Positions 13,841-25,340 of a stretch of 64,000 nt of DNA are shown one piece after another. Source of the DNA: Crotophaga sulcirostris (Eukaryota; Chordata; Aves; Cuculiformes; Crotophagidae). The stretch is taken from positions 1,032,174 through 1,096,173 of the forward strand of contig VYZB01000224.1 of the NCBI GenBank assembly GCA_013397455.1. Direction: 5' to 3'. The notes beneath the pieces are model-generated. The model had not been told where the DNA came from and did not search any database. It was given only the letters and a program-made list of their open reading frames with translations. A program made the translations under genes and the position numbers. The stretch's first letter is position 1. Every line of letters begins with the position of its first letter.

Positions 13841-13888
13841 TTGCCCACTGCTTTCACAAACAAAGGGTGAGAGGAACAGTTTTGCCTT
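13578..13888 (+). repeat. Local direct duplication, unit 1 (CR1 plus 3' flank)
   Basis: A 311-bp unit equal in length to 15097-15407. Its last 48 bases, from TTGCCCACTGCTTTCACAAA to GTTTTGCCTT, are not CR1 and occur after the second CR1 as well. After 13888 the two flanks differ completely (CTCCCAAGC here, ATGCAGCAG there). Breakpoints are read directly from the sequence. Confidence 0.93.
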
Positions 13889-15020
13889 CTCCCAAGCAGA
13901 AGGGGAGGATCTCCTGCTGGGGCACCTCCCAGTGTTTTCTACACAACGGTGCTCACCAGGGAGCTGAGCCAGGAGTGAGTGCCAGGCTCTGGTACCTGTG
14001 GAGGGCTGTCAGGTTTTCATATCTGTCTTGAAAGGATGTGTCTTTTAAATACACCCACAACAGAACTATTGACTGGTTTTGTATCTCTGTGCTATTTGTA
14101 TCTATTTTCTTACAGTTAGCTGGTGCGTGTCATAAAGGGAGCAGTGTTGGTGAGGGTGATGTGATCCTGGCTCCCAGCATTTTCTCTTGCTGCTGCACAT
14201 CAGCTCTACTCAGTTCTCAAAAAATCACAGTGTACTGCTCTGTATAACAGAGATTTCTTCTTGAAAACAGGTGATTTTTATACTCGACAGGCTAATTTGT
14301 CATGCATTACTGGAAAACAGGCTGTGAAAGAAGGGAACAAAATTCTGCTTGTCTTTGTCTACTTGCACACTAACACATTTGTTTTCTGATTTTAAATGTA
14401 GTATTTTTGTCTTTTAAGCATAAAACATAGAGTAAACTACTTAGAAGGTGACCTAGGATGCTGTAGCTATTAGGCAGTCATTAGTATTCAATTTATTTGT
14501 TTTATTCTTTTTGAGCAATCATTGTATCTTACTGGGCCACCACTTTTGGAGCGATGTCTTGACTCCAAAATGGCTTTTCCTCTCTTTCATTCATTGTGTA
14601 TTTCTTATTTTTGAAGAATTTGAAGTTATTAGAAAAGCAGACAGTGTCACTTGCTCAGCATTGTATTTTTCTTTGTAATTTTTTCCTTGGTAATTGCTAC
14701 TTATTATGTACTTAAGGGCTGCTTTTCATTCTAAACTGACTGGCTGTTTGCAGCTTGTTCATTTAGCTGCAGAAATTCCACCAAACCTCCAGAATCTCCT
14801 ACTTTCAAAGTGAGGGCAGCTCCTCGTGTCCTTTACGGGAAATCCTTAGAGTTAGGGTTGGGCTGGTCCCTGTGTGCCTTGGGACTACACGTGTTTTAGA
14901 CTTGAATGAGGTGGTGATTATGTGGGTGCTGAACCCTAATTCATTGGGAATGCCACCCTACTGCCTAGAGCAAGGACCCTCTCCCCTCAACACAACGGGA
15001 TTGGTTTAATAATAATAATA
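13889..15020. other. Unique spacer between the two duplicate units
   Basis: About 1.1 kb of unique sequence ending in an (AAT)4 run at 15008-15020, directly against the 5' edge of the second CR1. The 69-codon frame at 14038-14247 has no recognisable family or splice support. Confidence 0.6.
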
Positions 15021-15359
15021 GTTGCTCTCTACAACTGCCTAAAAGGAGGTTGTAGTCAGGCAGGGGTTGGTCTCTTCTCTCAGGTGACCAGGGACAGAAC
15101 TAGAGGGCATGGACTCAAGCTTCGTCAGGGAAAGTTTAGGCTTGATATTAGGGAAAAGTTCTTCCCTGAAAGGGTGATTGGCCATGGGAATGCGCTGCCC
15201 AGGGAGGTGGTGGAGTCGCCAACCCTGGAGGTGTTTAAGAGGAGATTGGCTGAGGCACTCGGTGCCAGGGTTTAGATGATGGGTTGGTGTTGGTGTTGGG
15301 TTCTAGGTTGGACTCGATGATCTCAGAGGTCCTTTCCAACCTTGTGATACTGTGATACC
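15021..15359 (+). mobile_element. CR1 LINE 3' fragment, group A (longer copy 2)
   Basis: Sense-strand CR1 that starts at TTGCTCTCTACAACTGCC, immediately after an AAT microsatellite, and ends in GATACTGTGATACC. A frame at 15084-15275 still encodes the ORF2 C-terminal pieces [20 protein letters not shown] and [19 protein letters not shown] followed by a stop. It is longer at the 5' end than the copy at 13578, which suggests that it is the parent of that duplicate. Confidence 0.95.
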
Positions 15360-15407
15360 TTGCCCACTGCTTTCACAAACAAAGGGTGAGAGGAACAGTT
15401 TTGCCTT
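15097..15407 (+). repeat. Local direct duplication, unit 2 (CR1 plus 3' flank)
   Basis: Partner of 13578-13888, the same length, with the same 48-base non-CR1 tail ending GTTTTGCCTT. Because the CR1 here extends about 76 bases further upstream than its partner, this is the likelier source. Confidence 0.93.
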
Positions 15408-15769
15408 ATGCAGCAGGTCTGACTGATGAGAGACAAGGGGCCTCAGCTGGTGTACAAAACCACCCAAATTAATCTGAACTAGCTGTTTTTTAGAAAAACA
15501 GACACTCTTGATGAAAATGTCTGGCAATGGAGAACGCACCAGGGCATGAGATGCTCCTGCATTTCATTACCCTGACTGCAGCACGACAAGCACTGTGACT
15601 TTCTCCACTTCAGTCCTATATTCGTCTACCCTTAAACCCAACTCTTCTATTACCCCTCAAGGTCACACTCTGAAGTCTTTTTCAGACAGTCTGTACCCTT
15701 AAATTTTCCCACAGGACAGAGACTCCCATGCCTTAAGTGTGTTCAGCTTTCTTTGCTACAAGCCTGATT

Positions 15770-15903
15770 TTACACTTGGCCATACTGAACGCTGTCTCCT
15801 TGTGCCCAGCTTACCAAGGGATTCAGCATTACTTGGAGCAGCTGGCTTGTTGTCCCTGCCACTGACCCACTTCTCCCAAACTGGAGTCATCTGCAAACTT
15901 AAA
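15770..15903 (-). mobile_element. Probable old CR1 LINE fragment (upstream ORF2 region)
   Basis: The phrases ACACTTGGCCATACTGAAC and CTGGAGTCATCTGCAAACTT correspond to the antisense of a CR1 ORF2 segment that usually reads CTTGGCCTTGTTGAAC and GGTGTCATCTGCAAACTT (known CR1 family sequence). The first part is also matched by the copy at 55260, near 56010. It is strongly diverged and has lost both ends, so it is likely an ancient insertion. Confidence 0.65.
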
Positions 15904-18422
15904 TTTATGATGATTTTTGCATTTTTACTTGCAGATTAAAACAAAAACATAAAATACCTTTGCATTTCAAAACAGTCCCTCTAAGCACTCCACCAGAGAC
16001 ACAAACGTGTGCAAATTGTGTATTTACAATTATATTTTGGGGCACATTATCCTGTGTTATTCCCTTTAACATGAGTCATGGAAATACAATTTTTAATCAA
16101 AATGCCACGGGCTATCGAGTTCAAACCCCTACAGACATCTGTGACTGACAACACCCCTAAGGGTGGCACTGGAGTCACTGAATGAACCCCTACAATGGAA
16201 CAACACTTAAAGGAGTTGAGCAAGGGTGGGAGAATAACAAAAGGAAGCTGACTTCATCTCAACACAAAGGGTACCACAGGGGGCCTTTGATTAAGATAAA
16301 CAGCAATCAACAGTTGAGTGGATCAGCTGGTGGTGTAAATGTCGCTCTGATTTAGCCAGACCAGGATGGAGGAGGGAATATGTGTCTAAACTAGACTATA
16401 AAAAATAATTAACAAAAGACTTTCAAACAAAGCAACAGGTTTGAGTTGGCTTCGACCCATGTATTCCTTCCTGGCATTGAGGATGCTCAGCATCTTGACA
16501 GTATGCATATTGGTAAGACCAGTAATGGAAAGCACATTGTATTGTAAGTGAGCTGTTTATTGCAATTGTTGTATTTTCTAAGGGTAATTTACATTTGTAT
16601 TGCTTTTTCAGTATATTTGGTATCACTCTGCTAAATCAAAAATCACATGTAACATCAAATATCTTAAAATAACTTTTGACATTAAACATAACAGTTTCCA
16701 TGCATGGAATATCTAGAATTTAAAAGAACCTGGTCTGCAAATATTGGGCTCTGACAACATCTATTACAGGTTTCACATCAATGCCTTTATAAATCAAATA
16801 TGTAACCACAAATAAGTGATGTATAAACTGTTAAGGTCTATTTCCCACAAGTCCATGCATTCTTTATATTCTACCTTAAACTCTTTATCAATCAAGTCTC
16901 ATATCAACCATTCTCTTGGTATGGATGCCAGGCTTACCTGACAGTAAGTCCATTTATCCTGGAAGAAAACTTTAGCATTATTTATGCCTCTAAATCTCCC
17001 TTAATATTCTAAGATTGCCTTTAAAGAATTTTTTTTTAAAAAATGGACAAATGTCAGGGAGAATTTTTAATGTAAAATTTCCTAGAGTTGAACTGACTCT
17101 TATTAGAGTTAAGCATCTTTATTCAATCAATGTACTCTTAACACCTCATTTCACTTTGTTGGGATTCAATTCTAAATTTTTGAGATCATTTGCTTCTGTT
17201 TTCCCACCTGATGGTTTCAACACCATGGATTTCAACACTGCTATCCTGTCTCTTCCAGGTCACTCTCCTGCCAATAATGCCCCATTTAAGCTCACAAAGT
17301 TTTCCAGTCCCACCTGCTCATCACCTACACCATTCCCTATCAGCATTTTCCCAATCAAGGAATCTTTCTCCCCATACCCTTTGGTGCCAAGGCTGTTCTC
17401 CTACCTCTCGTGATTTTGCTAGGAATACTCCCAGGTGTTATCTTTTCACTCTTGTTCTAACCCCAAAATTCACCATCTATTGAAATAAAGGACCCAAAGT
17501 ATTGATCCCTCTTTCCTCAAAGTTCCAGAATAAAGAAAAAAAACAAACAAATCCAAACCCTCCTTAACCACAAACTCTTAATCTAAACGGCCTGTCCAAT
17601 GATCAATTCCTACTGCTTGCTTTAATGGACAATTTCCTTCTCAAAACCTAATACAATTCCAGACCATTTTTCTCTACCTTGTCAGCTGATGCCATCTGAG
17701 TTTGCAGCAATGAAATCATTGGAGCTGCAAGGATTTACACCAGAGGTTCCTGTAGCCAGCAGTTATTACTGATCTGACACTTTATCTAGACACCACCCTA
17801 AATGAAGTTTCTATTTTACACTGTAGCACTGCAGTTTTAATCAAAGAAGAATATTCATATTCCAATACATTGCCTATTTCTCCCTATTGGTTTTAATTGC
17901 CATATCAAATTAAAATGAATCAGATTGTGGCATCTAAACAAATATACAAGAGGGTTTTTCAATTAAATAAGGTTAAACCTCATTTATTTTAAACAAAGTA
18001 AAATTCATATGATGTAAAATTCCTTAGTCACCATTGAAAGCAAAATGTTTCACTCAGTATAATAATAATATTGCAAAGCAATTTCTTGGTTTCTTCTGAG
18101 CTACTGAGTGTCTCACTTCTTTTAATCAAGACAGCCAGACATCCAATGGTTATTTTCACCTAATAGAGAAAGTCTGAAAATTGCTTTTCCTTCCCATTAT
18201 GCTGCACAAAGCAAAATACTTCAATGACCGCAAAAATAGGAATCATATGTTATGAAAGAAAAACAGCCGAAGCGGAAATCCACGTTTCTTTTATGTTACC
18301 CAGCACAAGCTGCATTATGTGCAGGCTGCAGGTTTTGAAAACCCCTTGTTTATGATTAGTTTCTAGAAAAAGTTGGCAGATGAGCCAAGACTGCCTTAGG
18401 AAGTGAATTCTCATGAGCCCCC
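15904..18422. other. Unique non-coding DNA
   Basis: AT-rich sequence. The longest open frame, 17015-17413 (132 codons), overlaps another frame on the same strand and shows no domain, splice signal or codon pattern that I can recognise. There is an A-rich patch near 17536 and AT-rich tracts near 17940-18070. Confidence 0.5.
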
Positions 18423-18595
18423 ACCTGGAGCCCTGTGTTCAGTTCTGGAGTCCTGAGCACAGGAAGGACCTGGAGCTGTTGGAGCGAGTCCAGAGGAGGC
18501 CACGGAGATGATCCAAGGGCTGGAGCACCTCCTGTAAGAGGACAGGCTGAGAGAGTTGGGATTGTTCAGGCTGGAGAAGAGAAGGCTCCTCAGAG
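18423..18595 (+). mobile_element. CR1 LINE segment, group B, sense arm of a fold-back
   Basis: Sense CR1 from ACCTGGAGCCCTGTGTTC to GGAGAAGAGAAGGCTCCTC, part of the ORF2 C-terminal coding region. It breaks off inside the element and is followed directly by an inverted segment of the same region (18604-18667). Bases 18448-18511 pair with that segment with five mismatches in 64. Confidence 0.92.
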
Positions 18596-18672
18596 CTCTC
18601 AGGTCATCTCCGTGGCCTCCTCTGGACTCCCTCCAACAGATCCATGTCCCTCCTGTGCTGAGGACTCCACAA
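18596..18672 (-). mobile_element. CR1 LINE segment, inverted arm of a fold-back
   Basis: Antisense CR1 reading TCATCTCCGTGGCCTCCTCT to GCTGAGGACTCC. Its reverse complement repeats 18448-18511 including the distinctive GAGGAGGCCACGGAGATGA. With a spacer of 92 bases this could form a long cruciform or hairpin. It may be a rearranged copy, a twin-priming-like product or two insertions. Confidence 0.9.
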
Positions 18673-18887
18673 CAGTCCTGTCACACACTGCATTTCTTCT
18701 AATGGGATTTGAGGCAACCTGAGCTCCAACTCATCACCTGAGAATTCTACAAAGCTTTGACACTGACATTCCAAACTCCTCTTGCACTGCCGTTCCCTGT
18801 GTTTCCAGTGTCAGACCTCACTCTCTGCAAGCTGTGCTATGCACCACAGCCAAAGCTGAACTGAAGTCACCTGAATATGTCACAACC
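18673..18887. other. Unassigned DNA between CR1 pieces
   Basis: About 215 bases without clear CR1 homology, between the fold-back and the 3' end that follows. It could be diverged CR1 or an interruption. Confidence 0.4.
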
Positions 18888-19047
18888 ATGGTTGTGGCTG
18901 CCCCATCCCTGGGAGGTGTTCAAGGCCAGGTTGGATGGGGCTTGGAGCCCCCTGGTCCACTGGGAGATGTCCCTGCCCATGGCAGGGGGTGGGACTGGAT
19001 GGGCTTTAGAGTCCATTCCAACCTAAACCATTCTAGAATTCTATGAA
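18888..19047 (+). mobile_element. CR1 LINE 3' end, group B
   Basis: Sense CR1 3' end: GTTGTGGCTGCCCCATCCCT, GGAGCCCCCTGGTCCACTGG, and the terminal CCTAAACCATTCTAGAATTC. It may be the 3' part of the same insertion as the fold-back at 18423, with 18673-18887 as altered middle sequence, or an independent copy. Confidence 0.93.
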
Positions 19048-21907
19048 TATCTGCCAGCTCTTTCCATGAAGTCCTTCACTTCAAAGAAACCACCTTACAA
19101 TGATGAACACCAAGCATTAACAGAAAGCAAGTCTTTCACAGTTACAAGACAGAAAGAAATCAAAACCTAAAAGCTTATATAATAAAACTGCCAGAAAATC
19201 ATCCTTCAATCCTAGAATTTGGTGCTTAAGAACTTCCAACATGTCTGGTCAAGTCAGGTAAATTGATAATGAAATCTATTTCTCTGCACCAGCTCCACTT
19301 CTCGTGGCATCAGTGGTCAAAACTGCTTCTATTTTGGAAGAGAAGAATTGCTTTAAGGAGGTGGATGTCAGACCCGTACCCAAAAAGAGATTTGGCAGGA
19401 AACCAGTTTCAATAGTAAGCAAGAAAAGGACCAATGCTGCATCAAGAAGGATTCAGCAACTGCGGCACAAATTTCTGCAATATATTCTCTTTAACTTTAT
19501 TCACTGTTTAATTAAATCCACATTTTAATTACTACAGTAAAAAAAAGCACTGATTGGGGCCACAACTCCACATGAAATAACTAAAATCCTGTTTCAGTTT
19601 TCAAATGAGGTGCCTGAAAATAATACTCAAAAGAAAATTAAACCTTTCTATAATAAGTCAGGAAAGCATATCAAAGATCTCTTTAAAACCAGCATAGCTT
19701 CATTTGAGTAAGAAAGCAGGATAAAATGATAAAGTTTTTTTTGGCAATGTTTGAAATACTGTATGGTTATATTTACTGACAAGTAGGAAGCTATTTGAAA
19801 AGTGAAAGTATTTTAAAGTAATTTCTAGGCTTTGGGGTTTGATTTAGAGTTTTGCATAAAAGTTTCTATTAAAGAAGCTTTCATTCATGTAAATAATTTT
19901 ATGTGAAGGATGACATAAATACTCTTATTCCAGGGTTTTCAAGAAGACTCAAACCTACATCACTGCAATTAAGAGCAAAAGGAAAAAAACCCACAGCTTT
20001 TATGGGGAGCCGATAGCAATCACCAGAGTTCATTGATTTTACTGTTGCTAGTAGACAAATTTATGTGAAAACATTTACAGTAAACCATAAATATAGCCTA
20101 GAAGCAGTCAAAATATACAAACCAGTATGAGACTCCTTAATAAAAGGGAGCATCTCTAAACATGAGCATCACTGATGTTCTGGCAGGGTACCTAAAATCT
20201 TAGCAAACTTCAAGTACAGCTGGTCCTCCAGAGCTCTGGGCAGCACTTACCCCCAGGAACATCAAATCAAACCTACTCCTCTGCTGCTCCCTGCATTCTT
20301 TCCCCCTCCTTAAATACATTAGCACAGAGGCATGACCGCCATCGCTGATTGGTTTGGCCCTAGCCAAGGTGGGTCCACCTGGGAGCCAGACAGCCTCCAG
20401 CAGCCAAAAGCCCTCGCAAACCCAACACGGCTGCTGGTGGAAAGCAGTGCCTCTCACCTGATGTAGAAAAGGCCTTTGGATGTGTGGAGCTTTTTACAGA
20501 TAAAGTCCTGAACATAGTGTTAAATGCATGTTTTTAAGTCCACAGGACTTTCCATGGGGTAGCCCACCCACAGCAAGGTCGAGACAAGCTGCCCTGTGTC
20601 GTTTGGCAGCCTCTTTCGATACTGGGAGTCTCACAGTTGGCTCTAGATATGTGGTGCACATTCGATTTAGTTTTGTCACTCAAAAAAAAAAAAAATCAAA
20701 GCAAGGAACTAACACTGGCACGACATCAAAATTGGGTCTTAAAACTACTAGAGGAATCAAAATTGGTCCATTTAACAAAGGTGATCTATATACAAATTGC
20801 TTCTTGTCATGTGTAACTGGCACGGCTCATTGTATTCCTGATTACCTTAGACTGTGGTCTAGCTTGTCTGATATATATTGAATTTACTTCAGTCAAGTCC
20901 ATCTACACCAGCAAAAGGTCTTGTGCTTTAACCTCTTTCACAGGAGATGAAGGTTTTAGACATTGTCATTATTTTTTTCATTTGAAAGAGTATCACATAT
21001 TTTAATCAGTGTTTAACAAAAGCTACTTCATCCTCTCCACCCATTTGTGACTTTTCTTGCTAAGAAAAAACAAGTAAATCTCAAAACACATGTTGGTAGA
21101 GAAATCTGAATGTGCCAAACTGCAGTCCTCAATAAAAATACCTGTTCTCCAAAATTACCTGCATTTCACCTTCTTTGGTGTCTACAACTATCTCTTCAAT
21201 GGTCCTTTTCTAAAATCCAAATATAAACCATGACCTTTAACTTGGGTTAAAGTGAAAAACCTCACAACTAATTTAACACCCTACAAACAGACCTGAAGGG
21301 CAGTTTAGAAATTTCAATGTACCTGTTGTTCCCTAAAGTAACCATACAAAACCTGACAGTCACTGTTTCTTTAAAACATTTACTGGACAACAGGAGATTC
21401 AAAGATCTCTTTATTACATGGAGCAGAATTCTCTGTGCCTGTATCATAAAACAATGTGTGATTATTGCTGCTGGCATTGCATTTCCCTTCCAGAGTTTAA
21501 CTTGATGTTCGCACTCTTCCACAGAGGTCTAACTGCAAGAGCAAGGTATCCCGATATGCTTCATTAATAGCCACAGAGGCATCAGCCCATTTTAACAGAG
21601 CTGATGACTTCATACCTACACTGGAATAAAACTATTTTACATTGCTATTAACTAATGAGCTTTGTTTAATTTTTTTTCTAATTTCCAATTATGCAGAAAT
21701 TTTTATGCCCATCTGTAACACCTGCTGAACCATTTTTGAGTTTGGTCAGAGAAAAGATTAGCAAATACTATATGATAGACAATTTTATCAAAACTTTACC
21801 AGTCCTCTCCTTCTCCATAATCCAGTAGTAAATATGCTCTAAAAGCACTGCAGTCTGGTACTACCCGAAACATAAGGAAGAAAAGATCATCCAGTCACCT
21901 CTGCACT
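19048..21907. other. Unique non-coding DNA
   Basis: Mostly AT-rich unique sequence with a 14-base A run at 20682-20695. A weak exon candidate at 19314-19414 is listed separately. The frame at 20528-20881 crosses the A run and has no family signal. Confidence 0.5.
19314..19414 (+). other. Weak candidate internal coding exon
   Basis: An open segment preceded by a pyrimidine-rich stretch ending CATCAG and followed by a donor-like GTAAGC at 19415. In the open frame the peptide includes the basic run VRPVPKKRFGRKP. Length is 101 bases, starting in codon position 2 and ending on a codon boundary. I do not recognise the peptide, and such AG-open-GT patterns arise often by chance, so this is recorded only as something to test. 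Confidence 0.15.
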
Positions 21908-22306
21908 GAGGACAGGCTGAGAGAGTTGGGGTTGCTCAGCCTGGAGAAGAGAAGGCTCTGGGGAGACCTTAGAGCAGCCTCCAGTGCTGAAAGGGGCTCC
22001 AGGAAAGCTGGGGAGGGGCTCTTGGTCAAGAAGTGCAGGGATAAGATGAGGGGAAAAGGTTTTAAATTGGAAGGGGGAGGATTTAGATCAGGCATTGGGA
22101 AGAAATTCTTCACAATGAGGGTGGTGAGGCCCTGTCCCAGGTTGCCCAGGACAGTGGTGGCTGCCCCGTCCCTGGAGGTGTTCCAGGCCAGGTTGGATGG
22201 GGCTTGGAGCCCCCTGATCCAGTGGAAGGTGTCCCTACCCACAGCAGGGGGGTGGAACTGGGTGGGCTTTGAGGTCCCTTCCAACCCAAACCATTCTGTG
22301 ATTCTA
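21908..22306 (+). mobile_element. CR1 LINE 3' fragment, group B
   Basis: Sense CR1 from the ORF2 C-terminal coding part (GAGAGAGTTGGGGTTGCTC) to the 3' end CCCAAACCATTCTGTGATTC. The reading frame is interrupted, and the long antisense open frame over it (21895-22668) is a by-product. The copy is intermediate in divergence, with no obvious rearrangement. Confidence 0.95.
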
Positions 22307-22590
22307 ATTAGAAAGCTCTCCATGTGTGCAGCCATTGGTTTAGACTGAGCATGCACAGTTATTTCTCTTCTGCAGACAGTCTGAGATGAGCTGCCAGGGA
22401 CTGGAGCTGGCATTGCCATGTGCTTGCTGCTCCTGTACCACTTTGCATGGAAGCTGATGGGCAGGAAATGCCAAATGTAGGTGGTAAGAGGTAGGGAGTG
22501 ACATCCCTTACTTGATAAACTCTGGATTAAAAACATGCTACGTGCTCCTGAAGTCAGAGAGCAGTCAAGAAATGGGAGAGTTTCAACTAT

Positions 22591-22692
22591 GTGCCAGGGT
22601 TTAGACGATGGGTTGGTGTCAGTGTTGGGTTCTAGGTTGGACTCGATGATCTCAGAGGTCCTTTCCAACCTTGTAACACTGTGATACTGTGA
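22591..22692 (+). mobile_element. CR1 LINE 3' tip, group A, about 100 bp
   Basis: A very short copy starting at GTGCCAGGGTTTAGACGATG and ending ACACTGTGATACTGTGAT, so the tail shows two 8-base ACTGTGAT units. It retains only the last codons and 3' UTR of ORF2. It lies 284 bases after a group B copy in the same orientation. Confidence 0.93.
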
Positions 22693-23909
22693 TCTGCACA
22701 GCCTTAACTAAGGAGGTAGTTGGCAGGTGTTCAGTCTTTTCAGTGTGTTTTGTGGAAGTAAAATTTCCAGTTAACTTTGTACCTGGATTTCGTTAAGGCC
22801 TCTCCATGGTCAAACAACCTCCCCCACTGCGAAGATGTGTCTGCTGAATGCGACTCGATTTTCCCTCCTTGATTCTCTAACAGTACCCCATTTCTTTCTG
22901 TCTCCACCCTGACTCTGTTCTCCCAAGCTGGTGTCTCAGTTTGTTGCTCCATTATAACCACTCTTTGGTAGAACTGCTACTGTTATACAGAAAGGCAAGG
23001 AGGCATCTACGCAACTTGTTTGGATATTCCTACTGATCAGGTCTACCAGAATTTGGCAGGATTGTGCAAAAGAGTGGCTTCAGGCTGCCTCAGGACTAGA
23101 AAGCATGTGATTCAAGACCAAATCAAAAGAGAGCTTTTCATACTCCCAGAGCTGTTACAAGTCCTTTAGTCCAACATGTGGTCCACCTGCCACTGCCATC
23201 TCTTACTTATTACGTTCTTATTTCCACACGACTTGTTAGATACAATAGAAATAATGTCAGTGACACTGAACATTGCGACGAGCTAATGGTTTACCCCTTT
23301 GCCTGGCTGCTTATTTTCTATAATTTCCCACCTATGAATTAGCATTTATCTTGCTGATAGGGACTATTATCCAGTTGAAATCCATATTCTACTGAAATGG
23401 ATCACTTAATTAAAACCACACTGCGACTCTTTTTGTGTAGAGAAGTATTTTCCCAATCATTTACAGTACACTGAGTACTGTTATAGCTAAAGGAGCAGTG
23501 TGGTATAATAATATACTCTGGGATAATAATTTGCACTTATACAGCGTAAAGGTGGTTAATATTTTTTTGAAGAGCACCACATGATACACCAACAACCTTA
23601 AATTTGCTTCATTTGAATTCTGCTAAATATGCTTTGACTCATAAGTGCGTTTTCAAATATTACCCCCACTTACTGCATCAGCTCTTTTCTGACTAAACTG
23701 AAAACACCAAAACCATTCAAACAAAATAATTGTTACTCCTACCTTTAAAATGACACTTTTTAATGAGTGGATTGTCAGATTTCAAAATTAGCAGTTTTGT
23801 ATGCTATTGAGCTTCCAGTGGTAGCTGTTTTTATCTCTTGGGCACCAGAAAACAGTAAAGATTCCCATTGAAGGAAACAGGAACAGTCAGATGGAGACAA
23901 TGGAATCTG
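22693..23909. other. Unique non-coding DNA
   Basis: About 1.2 kb, AT-rich, with TATAATAATATA near 23506 and no repeat or gene signal. Confidence 0.55.
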
Positions 23910-24330
23910 GGGCCATGAAGATAATAAGAGGTCTGGAGCATCTGCCCTACAAGGACAGGTTGAGAGAGCTGGGGTTGTTCAGCCTGGAGAAGAGAAGGCT
24001 CCAGGGAGACCTTAGAGCAGCCTCCCAGTACAGAAAGGGGCTCCAGAAAAGCTGGGGAGGGGCTCTTGGTCAGAAAGTGCAGGGACAGGAGGAGGGGGAA
24101 GGGTTTTCAGCTGGAAGAGGGAACATTGAGATAAGATCTTAGGAGGAAATTTTTCACAATGGCCCAGGTTGCCCAGAGCAATGGTGGCTGCCCCATCCCT
24201 GGAGGTGTTCAAGGCCAGGCTGGATGGGGCTTGGAGCTCCCTGATCCAGTGGGAGGAGTCCCTGCTCATGGCAGGGGGTTGGAAGTGGATGATTTCTAAG
24301 GTCCCTTCCAACCCAAACCATTCTATGATT
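23910..24330 (+). mobile_element. CR1 LINE 3' fragment, group B
   Basis: Sense CR1 from GGGGCCATGAAGATAATAAG to ACCCAAACCATTCTATGATT, followed by a T8 run. A frame at 23891-24142 keeps pieces of the ORF2 C-terminus ([20 protein letters not shown]) and then ends. There are several small indels relative to the copies at 34478 and 51165. Confidence 0.95.
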
Positions 24331-25208
24331 TTTTTTTCCTTGAAGACTGTTCTAAAGTTGCAGCTGCCACGACAGTCTCTAAAAGTGCAGATATTACTTT
24401 AATCCTGCACCTTCATAAAAGCCACAACAATCACAAAGGCGGTGTGTGATTTGACCTTTATGACAGAAAGTAAGAGATGGAGAATATTACTTTTACTGTA
24501 GTAAAATAAAGCACCTGTACAGTAAACATCAGGGCCACGCTGTGGAACCTCCCTGCTTGGAATAAAACACAATGAAAACCCTCTGTTGGATCAGCTTTGC
24601 TCACAGCCTCATCTCCCAGTCATAAACAGAGCGTAATTTTTTCTTTCATAGCTAACCCCAAGAGTTCAGCTTTAGCACCTTTCTTTAGTCAATTTTATCA
24701 ATAAGAAGTTAAAAAAAAAGCACATAGAGTGATTCCATAGGAGCGTAGACACTATAAATAAATGAACCATACATAATACATTTTGTAATATACTTTCTAA
24801 AACCTCAGGTTCATCCCTCTGGTTGTAAAAAGTGAGAGAATTCAGATCTAAAACAAAACCTGTTTCTCCAGCTGAACTACTAACTGAAAACCTTTGAGAG
24901 CTTCAAAAACACTGATGATTCCCCTTCTTTCCTTGTCCTCTTTCTGTGATTTCTCTGCCTGATGTTGACTAAGAGCAGCATGGAATTGCTGTAGGTCATC
25001 TGAGAACCAGCCCTCACTCCCTTACCAGCTCCTCAGACCACCCAGCTCCCTGTCAACTTTGCATCAATTCATCTTTAACCAACAGGAGGATAAGGACTGT
25101 CATCACTCTTTAATGTCAGCATAGCTGTTACTTTATGATTGCTACCACCACTACAACATAACTAAATCTGTCTCTGGCATCTGGAGGGAACACCAGGAAT
25201 TGTTTAAC
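24331..25208. other. Unique non-coding DNA
   Basis: AT-rich sequence with an A9 run near 24711. No gene or repeat was recognised. Confidence 0.55.
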
Positions 25209-25340
25209 ACAGAATTATAGAACAGTTTGGGTTGAAATGGACCTTAAAGATCTTCCAATTCCAGCTCTCCTGCCATGAACAGCAACACCTTCCACCGGAT
25301 CAGGTTGCACAAAGACCCATCCAACCTGGCCTTGAACACC
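25209..25340 (-). mobile_element. CR1 LINE 3' fragment, antisense, old
   Basis: Begins ACAGAATTATAGAACAG, then GTTTGGGTTGAAATGGACC, and continues through CATCCAACCTGGCCTTGAAC, the antisense of a CR1 3' end related to group B. It has more substitutions than the neighbouring group B copies, so it is probably older. The 5' limit near 25340 is approximate. Confidence 0.88.

Noticed and set aside
17015..17413. Plus-strand open frame of 132 codons in unique DNA
   Set aside because: No recognisable domain or splice sites, and another frame overlaps it. This length is expected by chance in 64 kb.
21895..22668. Minus-strand open frame of 257 codons, the longest in the window
   Set aside because: It covers the antisense of CR1 at 21908-22306 and the CR1 tip at 22591-22692. 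Antisense CR1 often stays open by chance.
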